Assembly (NCBI GenBank): GCA_023416735.1
Contig: JAEZGX010000034.1
Coordinates: 23,018-87,017, forward strand
Direction: 5' to 3'
DNA from: Verrucomicrobiota bacterium
GTDB taxonomy: Bacteria; Verrucomicrobiota; Verrucomicrobiia; Opitutales; Opitutaceae
DNA length: 64,000 nucleotides
Below the pieces are notes generated by a model. That model had not been told where the DNA came from. It saw only the letters and a program-made list of their open reading frames with translations, and made no database searches. This document shows, in pieces, positions 9,575-17,797 of this stretch (position 1 is the stretch's first letter; each line of letters starts with the position of its first letter). The translations under genes were made by a program, and so were the position numbers.

Positions 9575-10507
9575 ATGCACGACCTCTTCACGGGACAAAT
9601 CACCCGCATCCGCGGGCGGCACCTTCCGGACGCGGAAGGACGCGCCGCTCTTCAACACGATCACGAGCGACGATTGGAAGCGCTCGCTCGCCTCGGCGCG
9701 GCAGCAGAAGAATGCGGTGTCGGCGCGGATTCGGACCGCGATCTCGTCCTCCTCGCGGAAGACGAAGTAAGTTTATTGGAGGGCGCCGGGGGAGAGTGGG
9801 CGACGCTGGGCGACGCGATTCGCGCGTGGCGGGCGCTGGTGCCGCTGCGTTCGCTGGATGTATTTGGATTTCTGGGACACGCGGAGAATCCGCTGGAGGA
9901 GCCGAATGCGCGGTTGCGGCGGATCGGCGGCGGGGTGGAAGCGTGGGCGTTTGCGGCGGAGGAAGACGGATCGGTGTATAAGTTTTATCTGCCGCGGGAG
10001 GAGAAGCGGATCGGAAGCGTGTTCGGGTTTGGGGTCGGCGAGGAGGCGGCGCTGCACGCGAATGCGGTGTTGGGGGACTATCGCGGATTATTGGAGAAGC
10101 TGCTGCTGATTCATCTGCTCGGCGGGATGGCCACGGAGGTGGTGGCGGTGACGCCGGAAGGGATTCTGGTGGCGAAACAGGCGTTGGGAGAGCCGTTGCC
10201 GCAGGGGGAGGACATGTCGCGGTCGTTGCCGGAAGGATTGATCGAAATTCCCTCGCGGTTTTTGCGGGCGAACCGGGATCACCCGCGGCTGTGGTTTCAT
10301 CGCGACGAGCCGTGGCTGGTGGCGGATTTGCACGCGCGAAATTTTGTGCGGTGTGCGGACGGGGCGTTGCGGACGATCGATCTGGTGGCGGCGCCGTGGC
10401 CGCGGGAGATGACGCTGAGGAATGCGTTGATGCGCGAATGGCTGGAGCGGGTGCGCGAGGATCCGAAAGCGGGGGTGTTGCGGGTGTCGGCGGATGAGGA
10501 GTTGTGA
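9575..10507 (+). CDS. Kinase-like protein, function unknown
   Basis: A 310-residue soluble protein starting at the ATG at 9575. It has features of a protein-kinase-like fold. A VAIK-like strand lies at VEAWAFAAEEDGSVYKFY, a hinge at GILVAKQALGEPLP, and a catalytic-loop-like VADLHARNFVR is followed by a metal-binding-like RTIDLVAAP. These match the pattern of kinases found in polyvalent or toxin-associated proteins and of distant aminoglycoside-phosphotransferase relatives. The glycine-rich loop is weak. It lies 144 bp after the nucleotidyltransferase gene with a family A repeat between, so co-transcription is uncertain. It could equally be a catalytically dead member. Confidence 0.55.
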   Translation: MHDLFTGQITRIRGRHLPDAEGRAALQHDHERRLEALARLGAAAEECGVGADSDRDLVLLAEDEVSLLEGAGGEWATLGDAIRAWRALVPLRSLDVFGFLGHAENPLEEPNARLRRIGGGVEAWAFAAEEDGSVYKFYLPREEKRIGSVFGFGVGEEAALHANAVLGDYRGLLEKLLLIHLLGGMATEVVAVTPEGILVAKQALGEPLPQGEDMSRSLPEGLIEIPSRFLRANRDHPRLWFHRDEPWLVADLHARNFVRCADGALRTIDLVAAPWPREMTLRNALMREWLERVREDPKAGVLRVSADEEL

Positions 10508-10518
10508 AACCGATTTGG

Positions 10519-10544
10519 ACCACCGAGACGCAGAGGCACGGAGG
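10519..10544 (+). repeat. Family B intergenic repeat (ACCACAGAGGCACGGAGA type)
   Basis: A diverged copy of the AACCACAGAGGCACAGAGA unit that also occurs near 20671 and 45197. It is followed by a short GC palindrome, CCTGCGAGCAGG, at about 10552-10563. Confidence 0.55.
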
Positions 10545-10584
10545 AGGAAGCGCCTGCGAGCAGGCTCTTACAGGCCCGGGGGAA

Positions 10585-10615
10585 TAAAAAAGCCCGCTCG
10601 GGGAGGGAGCGGGCT
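10585..10615 (-). terminator. Rho-independent terminator of the peroxiredoxin gene
   Basis: On the minus strand a 9-bp perfect stem (AGCCCGCTC / GAGCGGGCT) with a 7-nt loop is followed by six U residues. It begins 25 bp beyond the peroxiredoxin stop codon. Confidence 0.88.
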
Positions 10616-10640
10616 CGAGGATGAGGTCTAAGCGGAGAGC

Positions 10641-11162
10641 TTAGCCCTTGGTTTTGGCGAGGAATTTCAGGACGTTGTCGGCCTGTTGGTCAGTGGCGCC
10701 TTCGTCGTGGTAAACGATTTTGCCCTTCCGATCGATCAGGTAGGCTTCGCGCTTGGCGCGGCCCTTGCCTTCCTGGCCGAAGGCATGGCGGACCTTGCTG
10801 TCGGTGTCGGCGAGAAGCGGGAAGGGGAAATTGTTGTGCTCCTTGAATTCCTTCTGCTTCGCGATGGAGTCGGTGCTGACGCCGACGACGGCGACGTCGT
10901 ATTTGGCGAGATCGGCGGAAGAGTCGCGCAGCGAGCAGCCCTGGCTGGTGCAACCGCCGGTGAGCGCCATGGGGTAGAACCAGACCAGCGTGTAATCATG
11001 TTTCGGATACAAAGCGCCGAGGTCGAGCGTGTCGCCGGAGTCGGTGGTGGCGCTGAGGGTGGGGGCGGGGGCGCCGACGGGCAGCGAGGCGGCGGAAGCG
11101 GCGGAGGCGAGCATGGAGGAAAGCAGCGCGAAGAGCGTGCGGAGGATCGAGCGGATGTTCAT
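10641..11162 (-). CDS. Exported peroxiredoxin (AhpC/TSA, BCP-like)
   Basis: A 173-residue thioredoxin-fold peroxidase. The peroxidatic cysteine lies in the PxxxTxxC motif of FYPMALTGGCTSQGCSLRD, with a second cysteine five residues later as in atypical 2-Cys BCP enzymes. The substrate-binding arginine is expected near KVRHAFG. Residues 1-25 form a signal peptide (FALLSSMLASAASA), so the enzyme acts in the periplasm, which is less common than cytoplasmic BCP. It would reduce peroxides with thiol donors. It is monocistronic, with its own terminator, and is transcribed divergently from the outer-membrane barrel gene. Confidence 0.88.
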   Translation of the reverse strand: MNIRSILRTLFALLSSMLASAASAASLPVGAPAPTLSATTDSGDTLDLGALYPKHDYTLVWFYPMALTGGCTSQGCSLRDSSADLAKYDVAVVGVSTDSIAKQKEFKEHNNFPFPLLADTDSKVRHAFGQEGKGRAKREAYLIDRKGKIVYHDEGATDQQADNVLKFLAKTKG

Positions 11163-11354
11163 GGCGGGGAGATTCCAACGAATCGTGGGAGGTTTGTGGA
11201 CGTGGGGGCCTGACGCGGGGAAATGAAAAAGTTTCGCAGGAAAGATGCGCGGACGAGGGTTTTAAGCGAGGAACTTTTGGGAAAGGAGCGGTCATACCCA
11301 CCCCGCTTGCGGCGAAGCGATTCGTCGGAGGCGGGACCAAAAAACCAAACGAAC

Positions 11355-12011
11355 ATGAACAAGAAAACTACCTTGAAAACGTTGGTGGCGACGATCGCGG
11401 CACTCGGGCTGGGCAGCGCGGCTTGGGCGCAGAATCCGGACTTTGCGCCGGCGAACCCGGCGAATGCCGGCAGGCCCGCGGGATTGCTGGGGTCGCCGTA
11501 TACACAAGTCGAATACAACTACATCGACCTCGACGGCTATGGGCCGAGCCATGCGGATGGGTTTGGCGTGACGTTGAACCAGCCGTTCTGGCCGAACCTC
11601 GATTATCACATCAGCTATGATTACGCGTCGGCGAAATTCATGGGCTCGCGGCTGCGCGTGCATGATGCCGAATTCGGGCTGACGATGCACACGCAGTATG
11701 CGTGGGGGAAACCCTTCGTGACAGCGGGCGCGGGGTGGCAGTGGCAGAAAGCGGGCGGGTTCAGCGACGACTCGTTTGCGTTTCGCGTGGGCACCGGCGT
11801 GGAGTTTCAAGTCGCGCCGGCGGTGGCTTTGACGCCCTTTGTGAACTACGTGCGCGCGACGAGCTTCGATGCGAACGAGTATGAGCTCGGCGTGAAGGCG
11901 ACGTATCGCTTCAACGACTCGTGGAGCGCGACGGCGCGGGCGCAGTATGAGGCGGTGGAAGATTCGCCGGACTCGCAGGAGTTCTCGCTCGGGGTGAATT
12001 ATCACTTCTGA
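11355..12011 (+). CDS. Outer-membrane beta-barrel protein
   Basis: A 218-residue protein starting at ATG 11355. An in-frame extension to 11223 lacks a signal. It has a clear signal peptide (LKTLVATIAALGLGSAAWA followed by Q) and then short amphipathic strands typical of an eight-stranded barrel: TQVEYNYIDLDGYG, HISYDYASAKFMG, FVTAGAGWQWQKAGG, ELGVKATYRFNDSWS. It ends in the C-terminal barrel signal SLGVNYHF with terminal F. It resembles OmpA/OmpW-size barrels, and transport or adhesion cannot be separated from sequence. Confidence 0.8.
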   Translation: MNKKTTLKTLVATIAALGLGSAAWAQNPDFAPANPANAGRPAGLLGSPYTQVEYNYIDLDGYGPSHADGFGVTLNQPFWPNLDYHISYDYASAKFMGSRLRVHDAEFGLTMHTQYAWGKPFVTAGAGWQWQKAGGFSDDSFAFRVGTGVEFQVAPAVALTPFVNYVRATSFDANEYELGVKATYRFNDSWSATARAQYEAVEDSPDSQEFSLGVNYHF

Positions 12012-12028
12012 GAACGTCGGCGTCACGT

Positions 12029-12050
12029 GGCGGGGTCGGGAAACCCCGCC
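12029..12050. repeat. Family E GC-rich hairpin
   Basis: The palindrome GGCGGGGT-N6-ACCCCGCC, followed by CTACATTTT, lies 17 bp after the barrel gene stop. It may act as a weak terminator. Similar elements are at 28844, 48671 and 50376. Confidence 0.6.
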
Positions 12051-12183
12051 CTACATTTTGGGGAGAGGCGGACTGTCCGAGGGTAGGTGTGATCGGTGAG
12101 GCTGGCGTTGTAAACGGAGGGGCGCAGAGTGGTGCGTTGTCGTGCTAGGCACGATCTGAGTTTCAGCTTACCCTTCCCCTCCC

Positions 12184-14232
12184 ATGCGATTCGGCGGCCT
12201 GCACCTTCTCGATTTTGCGATCATTCTCGGTTATCTCGCGGTGGTGATTTACCTCGGCCGGCGCGCGAGCGCGGCGGCAGCGAGCGAAGAAGGCTTCTTT
12301 CTCGCGGGACGGAAACTGGGGAAGGCGTATCAGTTTTTCCTGAACTTCGGGAATGCGACGGATGCGAACGGCGCGGTGAGCACGTCGAGTCTGGTTTATC
12401 AGAAAGGCGTGTCGGGCGTGTGGCTGTCGCTGCAGACGCTCTTCATGAATCCCTATTATTGGTTCATGAACGCGTGGTTTCGGCGCGTGCGGCTGGTGAC
12501 GGTGGCGGATTTGTTCGAGGATCGGTTTGGGAGCCGGTCGCTGGCTCGATTTTATGCGATCTTTCAGATCGTCGCGACCGTGATCGTGATCATCGGATTT
12601 GGAAATCTGGTGGGTTACAAAGTGACGGCGTCGCTGATGGTGAAGCCGGAGGCGCAGTGGACGGCGGCGGAGCGGGCGTCGGTGGAGCAGTATCAAGAGT
12701 TGCGTCAGCTCGAAGGCGCGCAGCGCGCGGGGACATTGTCGGTGGCGGACGAGGCGCGGTTGGATGTGTTGCGAGAGGCGAACAAGCGCGGGGAGTTGAG
12801 CAGTTATGTTTCGTGGATTCACGGGCCGACGGGGAAGTGGACCTATTATCTCGTGTATTCGCTGATTGTGGGCGGCTACATCGTGATGGGCGGGCTGGCG
12901 GCGGCGGCGGTGAACGAGGCGCTGCAAGGCGTGTTGATCGTGATCTTTTCGTTTATCCTGATCCCGTTCGGGCTGAAGGCCATTGGCGGGTGGGATCAGT
13001 TGAGCGAGCGCGTGCCGTCGGACATGTTTCAATTGCTCGGTGAGGCCGGCAGTGGAATTGGCGCGTGGGAGCTCGCAGGAATCTTCCTGATCTCGATCGT
13101 GCAGATCCACGGGATCATCGGTAACATGTCGATCGCGGGTTCGGCGAAGAATGAATTTGCGGCGCGGTTTGGGGCGGTGTCGGGCACGTATGCGAAACGC
13201 GTGATGATTATTTTGTGGGCGTTTTGCGGGTTGATCGCGGCGGCGCTGTATCAGGGCGGCAATGCGTTGTCGGACCCGGATTCGGCGTGGGGGACGATGG
13301 CGTTGACGCTGCTGACGCCGGGCTTTCTGGGCTTGATGATGGCGGGCTTGCTGGCGGCGAACATGTCGACCGTGGCGGCGCAGACGATGGCGGTGTCGGC
13401 GCTCTTCGTGCGCAATGTATATAATTATCTGATACCGCAGGCGACCGAGCGCGGGACAGTGCTGGCCGGACGGTGGGCGATCGTGGTGATCCTCGCGGCC
13501 GGCGTGTATGCGGCGGCGAACATGAACGACGTTTACGAAGTCGTGCAGCTGATGCTGACGGTGAACGTGCCGTTCGGCGCGGCGGTGATGCTGATTTATT
13601 TCTGGCGGAAGCTGACGGCGCCGGCGGTGTGGGCGGCGGTGATGGTGTCGGCGTTCGCGAACATCATCGTGCCCTCGCTGATTGCGCCGCGGATCGATGC
13701 GGTGGTGCGGAGTCCGGCGTTGACGCAGACGGCGGAGTGGAACGGGCGCGCCGAGGCGGTATTTTTCCAGAACGTGATTCGCGAGGAGCCGCGGGATCCG
13801 GCGAGTGCGCGGATCGGATCGGGGCGGTTTCACGTGGAGCTGTGGGTGCTCGACAAAGTCGGCGTGCCGGTGGCGGAGCTGAGCCCGAGCGGTCGGAATG
13901 CGGCGCGGTTTATTTACGACGGTTTGTTTCCGTTTGTGGTGCTGGTGCTGGTGAGCCTGGTGACGCGGCCGCCGGAGAAGGCGCGGACGGATTTGTTTTT
14001 CGGCAAGATGAAGACGCCGGTCGGGGCGACGCCGGAGCTGGAGGAAGCGACGATGGCGGAGACGCGTCGGAATCCGGGCCGGTTCGATCACACGAAGTTG
14101 TTGGGTGCGGGATCGAATTGGGAATTCACGAAGTGGGACAAAGTGGACGCAGTGGGATTTGTCGCGTGCCTCGGCGTGTCGGGCGCGATTCTCGCGGCGT
14201 TTTGGATTGTGCTGCGGATGGTGGCGGGATGA
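12184..14232 (+). CDS. Sodium:solute symporter (SSS family)
   Basis: A 682-residue inner-membrane transporter with about 13-14 helices. It opens with LDFAIILGYLAVVIYLGRRAS and continues with the SSS features EEGFFLAGRKLG and FGNATDANGAVSTSSLV. The helix GFLGLMMAGLLAANMSTVAAQ corresponds to the sodium-site region of the family. A 90-residue charged insertion (about 155-205) separates helices and a long C-terminal extension precedes a last helix. Family members import sugars, vitamins or organic acids with Na+. The neighbouring secreted glycosidases suggest a mono- or oligosaccharide substrate, but that is inference. Confidence 0.9.
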   Translation: MRFGGLHLLDFAIILGYLAVVIYLGRRASAAAASEEGFFLAGRKLGKAYQFFLNFGNATDANGAVSTSSLVYQKGVSGVWLSLQTLFMNPYYWFMNAWFRRVRLVTVADLFEDRFGSRSLARFYAIFQIVATVIVIIGFGNLVGYKVTASLMVKPEAQWTAAERASVEQYQELRQLEGAQRAGTLSVADEARLDVLREANKRGELSSYVSWIHGPTGKWTYYLVYSLIVGGYIVMGGLAAAAVNEALQGVLIVIFSFILIPFGLKAIGGWDQLSERVPSDMFQLLGEAGSGIGAWELAGIFLISIVQIHGIIGNMSIAGSAKNEFAARFGAVSGTYAKRVMIILWAFCGLIAAALYQGGNALSDPDSAWGTMALTLLTPGFLGLMMAGLLAANMSTVAAQTMAVSALFVRNVYNYLIPQATERGTVLAGRWAIVVILAAGVYAAANMNDVYEVVQLMLTVNVPFGAAVMLIYFWRKLTAPAVWAAVMVSAFANIIVPSLIAPRIDAVVRSPALTQTAEWNGRAEAVFFQNVIREEPRDPASARIGSGRFHVELWVLDKVGVPVAELSPSGRNAARFIYDGLFPFVVLVLVSLVTRPPEKARTDLFFGKMKTPVGATPELEEATMAETRRNPGRFDHTKLLGAGSNWEFTKWDKVDAVGFVACLGVSGAILAAFWIVLRMVAG

Positions 14233-14250
14233 GGGGGAGAGGGGAAAGAG

Positions 14251-14274
14251 GAACCACGAATGGACACGAATGCG
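14251..14274 (+). repeat. Family A intergenic repeat
   Basis: One copy of AACCACGAATGGACACGAATG follows the symporter stop. It is the same unit as at 9451 and 22812. Confidence 0.75.
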
Positions 14275-14323
14275 GGTAGTCGTGGTGTAATTTAGACGCC
14301 TGGGAAGTTGCGAAAGTTTAACT

Positions 14324-14350
14324 GGATTCTTCGCTTCGCTCAGAATGACA
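14324..14350 (+). repeat. Short repeat ending in CGCTCAGAATGAC
   Basis: The sequence GGATTCTTCGCTTCGCTCAG followed by AATGAC is, from general experience, a dispersed intergenic repeat seen in many unrelated genomes. It includes the ATG at 14345, making that codon an unlikely native start for the next gene. Confidence 0.5.
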
Positions 14351-14359
14351 ACCGAAGTG

Positions 14360-17300
14360 ATGAAGCGGATTTGGGGCGTGGGAGCAGTGTTGTTGGGGCT
14401 GGCGGGGGCGGCGCGGGCGGAGGAGACGGTTTATTTGTTCACGTATTTTACGGGGAATGGGGAGAGTGGACTGCATCTGGCCTGGAGCGAAGACGGGTAT
14501 CGGTGGGAGGCGCTCGACGGAGGGGCGAGTTTTCTGCGGCCGCAAGTAGGCAAGGATAAGTTGATGCGAGACCCGCATGCGGTGCGCGGGCCGGACGGGA
14601 CGTATCATCTCGTTTGGACGAGCGGGTGGTGGGACAGCCACATCGGGTATGCGTCGACGAAGGATTTCCTGACGTGGTCGGAGCAGAAGCCGATTCCGGT
14701 GATGGCGCATGAGCCGGGCGTGCGGAATTCGTGGGCGCCGGAGGCGGTGTGGGATCCGCAGCGGGAGCGATTCTTGATTTTTTGGGCGTCCACGGTGCCG
14801 GGCAAATTCGAGGAGACGGCGGGGGCGTCGGAGGATGGGTTGAACCATCGGATGTATGCGACGACGACGAAGGAGTGGGAGACCTTCGAGCCCACGCGGG
14901 TGTGGGTGGAGCCGGGATTCAGTGTGATCGATGCGACGATCGATCGATTGGAAAACGGGAAGTGGCGGATGATCATCAAGGATGAAACGCTCCGTCCCCC
15001 GAAGAAGCATTTGCGGATGGCGGTGGCGGATGATGTCGAAGGCCCGTGGAAGACCTTCGAGGCGCCGTTCACGCGCGATTGGGTGGAAGGGCCGACGGTG
15101 GTGAAAGGCGCGGGGGAAAAGAGAGACGAGACGCTGGTGTATTTCGATGTGTATCGAGAAAAGCACTTCGGAGCGTTGCGGGCGCGAGGCGAAGGAGGCG
15201 TGGCGAGCGAATGGGAGGATGTGACGAGCGAGATTTCGCTGCCGCGCGGGGTGCGGCATGGTTCGGTGATCGAAGTGCCGCGGGCGTTGGTCGAAGGGTT
15301 GAAAACGGTGCGGCCGGGGCCGGAGCGAGTGGTGAAGTTGGGAGGTCCGGCGGGACATTTCACGGAAGCGGCGCCGCTGGGAAATGGACGGATGGGGATG
15401 ATGGTGTTTGGCGGAGTGGAGGAGGAGCGGATCGTTTTGAACGAAGCGGGGATGTGGTCGGGCTCGCCCCAGGACGCGGACCGGCCGGAGGCGGCGAAGG
15501 CGTTGCCGGAGATTCGGCGATTGCTGTTGGAAGGGAAGAATGCGGAGGCGGAAAAGCTGGTGGCGGAGCATTTCACCTGCGCGGGAGCGGGATCGGGATT
15601 TGGGAACGGCGCGAATGTCCCCTATGGGACGTATCAGGTTTTAGGAGACGTGTGGTTGAAGTTCGGTGACGCGGCGAAGGCGGGAGGAAGTTCCTCCGAA
15701 GCGAGCGCGTATGCGCGGGAGCTGGACCTGGGTGAAGCGATGGCGCGGATGGAGTTTGAGCGGGACGGGGTGAGGTTTGCGCGGGAGGCGATCGTGAGCG
15801 CGCCCGATGAAGTGGCGGTGATGCGGTTGACGGCGAACGAGGCGGGGAAGATTTCATTCGACGTGGGGCTGACGCGACCGGAGCGGGCGGTGGTGGAGGC
15901 GTGGGGTGAGGACGGATTGGTGATGCGCGGGCGACTGAGGGACGGGAAAGGCGGCGAGAATGTCGGCTTCGCGGCGGCGTTGCGGTTGGTGAATCGCGGC
16001 GGGAAAGTTGAAGTGATCGAGGGTGGCGCGGCGTTGCGGGTGAGCGGCGCGGAGGAAGCGATGCTCGTGATCGGAACGGCGACGGATATTAAGAGTTTTG
16101 CGGGGCGGAAAGTGGACGATGCGATTGCGACGGCGAAGCAGGACGTGGAGCGCGGGGCGGGGAAGAGCTGGCGGGCGTTGCGAGCGGCGCAGGTGGCGCA
16201 TCATCGGGCGCTGTTCGATCGCGTGAGTTTGCGGCTGGGCGGCACGCCGGAAGAAGCACGCGCGGCGAGCGCGTTGGAGCGGATGGAGGCGCTGGCTTCG
16301 GGAAGCGGGGATCCCGGGTTGGTGCAGCTGTATTTTGATTTCGGCCGGTATCTGCTGATTTCGTCGACGAGGCCGGATGGATTTCCGCCGAACCTGCAGG
16401 GGATTTGGGCGGATGGCGTGACGACCCCGTGGAATGGCGACTGGCATCTGAACATCAATGTGCAGATGAATTTCTGGCCGGCGGAGGTGGTGAATTTGTC
16501 GGAGCTGCATGGATCGCTCTTTTCGTTGATCGAGTCCTTGCAGGAGCCGGGAGCGCGGACGGCGAAGAAGTATTACGATGCGCGGGGCTGGGTGGCGCAT
16601 GTGCTGGCGAATCCGTGGGGATTCACGTCGCCGGGGGAAGGCGCGAACTGGGGGGCGACGACGACGGGCTCGGCTTGGTTATGCTGGCATTTGTGGGAGC
16701 ATTATTTGTTCACGGGTGACCGGGAGTTTTTGGCGCGGGCGTATCCGATCATGAAAGGGTCGGCGGAGTTTTATCTCGATATGTTGATCGAGGAGCCGAC
16801 GAACGCATGGCTGGTGACCGCGCCGGCGAATTCGCCGGAGAATGCGTTTTTGTTGCCGGATGGGACGAAGGCGCATGTGACGCTCGGGCCGACGTTCGAT
16901 AATCAATTATTGCGGGCGTTGTTCGAAGCGACGCGAACGGCAGCGGAGGTATTGGGCGTGGATGCGGAGTTGAGAGCGGAGCTGGCGGAGAAAGGCGGGC
17001 GTTTGCCGCCGACGCGGATTGGCCGTGATGGGCGGGTGATGGAATGGTTGGAGGAGTATCGCGAAGCCGATCCGCATCATCGGCACATCTCGCATTTGTG
17101 GGGACTTTATCCTGGCGCGGAGATCGATGTGGAGCGGGCGCCGAAGATTGGCGCGGCGGCGCGGAAAACGCTCGAGGAACGCGGCGATGGCGGGACGGGC
17201 TGGGCGCTGGCGCACAAGGCGGCGTTGTGGGCGCGGATCAAGGACGGGGATCGGGCGCTGGATTTGTTGCGCGGGTTGCTGAGTCCGGCGAGCGAGACGG

Positions 17301-17704
17301 ATCGGATCGAGTCGACGGGCGGCGGGGCGTATCCAAATTTATTCGACGCGCATCCGCCGTTTCAGATCGATGGAAATTTCGGCGGCACGGCGGCGGTGGC
17401 GGAGATGTTGTTGCAGAGCCGCCTGCGGTTGGGCGGGAGCGGAGACGAGGCGGCGCATGGAGCGGAGATCGACGTGCTGCCGGCGTTGCCGGAGGCGTGG
17501 CGGGATGGCGAGGTGCGGGGATTGCGGGCGCGAGGCGGGTTCGAAGTGGATGTGCGCTGGCGCGAACTTTTGCCGGAGTGGGTGCGGGTGCGGAGCTTGC
17601 GGGGAGGAAAGGTGACGGTGCGCGTGGGCGATCGCAGCGTGGAGTTGGAGATGAAGAAAGGGGAGGTGGCGGAGATGGACGGGGAACTGCGGCGCGGGGC
17701 CTAG
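14360..17704 (+). CDS. Secreted GH43-GH95 fusion glycosidase (alpha-L-fucosidase-type C-terminus)
   Basis: About 1114 residues. Start ATG 14360 begins directly with the signal peptide (RIWGVGAVLLGLAGAARA). The alternative at 14345 lies within a dispersed repeat. Residues about 20-305 form a GH43-like five-bladed propeller. The three expected acids are visible: base D71 in LMRDPHAV, modulator D191 in SVIDATI and acid E243 in WVEGPTVV. Residues about 315-1114 form a GH95 domain, with AAPLGNGRMGMMVFGG near its start. The GH95 catalytic groups seen in 1,2-alpha-L-fucosidase appear as N698/N700 in HLNINVQMN, E827 in ANSPENAF and D1004 in HPPFQIDGNFGG. GH95 enzymes are inverting alpha-L-fucosidases or alpha-L-galactosidases. 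The GH43 half suggests an arabinose- or galactose-type linkage in the same substrate. Confidence 0.88.
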   Translation: MKRIWGVGAVLLGLAGAARAEETVYLFTYFTGNGESGLHLAWSEDGYRWEALDGGASFLRPQVGKDKLMRDPHAVRGPDGTYHLVWTSGWWDSHIGYASTKDFLTWSEQKPIPVMAHEPGVRNSWAPEAVWDPQRERFLIFWASTVPGKFEETAGASEDGLNHRMYATTTKEWETFEPTRVWVEPGFSVIDATIDRLENGKWRMIIKDETLRPPKKHLRMAVADDVEGPWKTFEAPFTRDWVEGPTVVKGAGEKRDETLVYFDVYREKHFGALRARGEGGVASEWEDVTSEISLPRGVRHGSVIEVPRALVEGLKTVRPGPERVVKLGGPAGHFTEAAPLGNGRMGMMVFGGVEEERIVLNEAGMWSGSPQDADRPEAAKALPEIRRLLLEGKNAEAEKLVAEHFTCAGAGSGFGNGANVPYGTYQVLGDVWLKFGDAAKAGGSSSEASAYARELDLGEAMARMEFERDGVRFAREAIVSAPDEVAVMRLTANEAGKISFDVGLTRPERAVVEAWGEDGLVMRGRLRDGKGGENVGFAAALRLVNRGGKVEVIEGGAALRVSGAEEAMLVIGTATDIKSFAGRKVDDAIATAKQDVERGAGKSWRALRAAQVAHHRALFDRVSLRLGGTPEEARAASALERMEALASGSGDPGLVQLYFDFGRYLLISSTRPDGFPPNLQGIWADGVTTPWNGDWHLNINVQMNFWPAEVVNLSELHGSLFSLIESLQEPGARTAKKYYDARGWVAHVLANPWGFTSPGEGANWGATTTGSAWLCWHLWEHYLFTGDREFLARAYPIMKGSAEFYLDMLIEEPTNAWLVTAPANSPENAFLLPDGTKAHVTLGPTFDNQLLRALFEATRTAAEVLGVDAELRAELAEKGGRLPPTRIGRDGRVMEWLEEYREADPHHRHISHLWGLYPGAEIDVERAPKIGAAARKTLEERGDGGTGWALAHKAALWARIKDGDRALDLLRGLLSPASETDRIESTGGGAYPNLFDAHPPFQIDGNFGGTAAVAEMLLQSRLRLGGSGDEAAHGAEIDVLPALPEAWRDGEVRGLRARGGFEVDVRWRELLPEWVRVRSLRGGKVTVRVGDRSVELEMKKGEVAEMDGELRRGA

Positions 17705-17715
17705 GCACTGATTTC

Positions 17716-17750
17716 AAACCACGGAGGGAAACGAATACGCACGAACGCCG
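17716..17750 (+). repeat. Degenerate family A repeat
   Basis: AACCACGGAGGGAAACGAAT followed by ACGCACGAACG is a diverged copy of the family A unit between the two glycosidase genes. Confidence 0.45.
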
Positions 17751-17797
17751 GGGAAATTACTCTTGAACGAGCCGGAGGGGACTTCACTTCAACGAAT

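Noticed and set aside
12163..14091. Minus-strand open frame of 642 codons
   Set aside because: Antisense to the sodium:solute symporter; translation is arginine-, histidine- and proline-rich without any recognisable motif.
14318..15571. Minus-strand open frame of 417 codons opposite the GH43 region
   Set aside because: Shadow of the glycosidase gene with the same basic, low-information composition.
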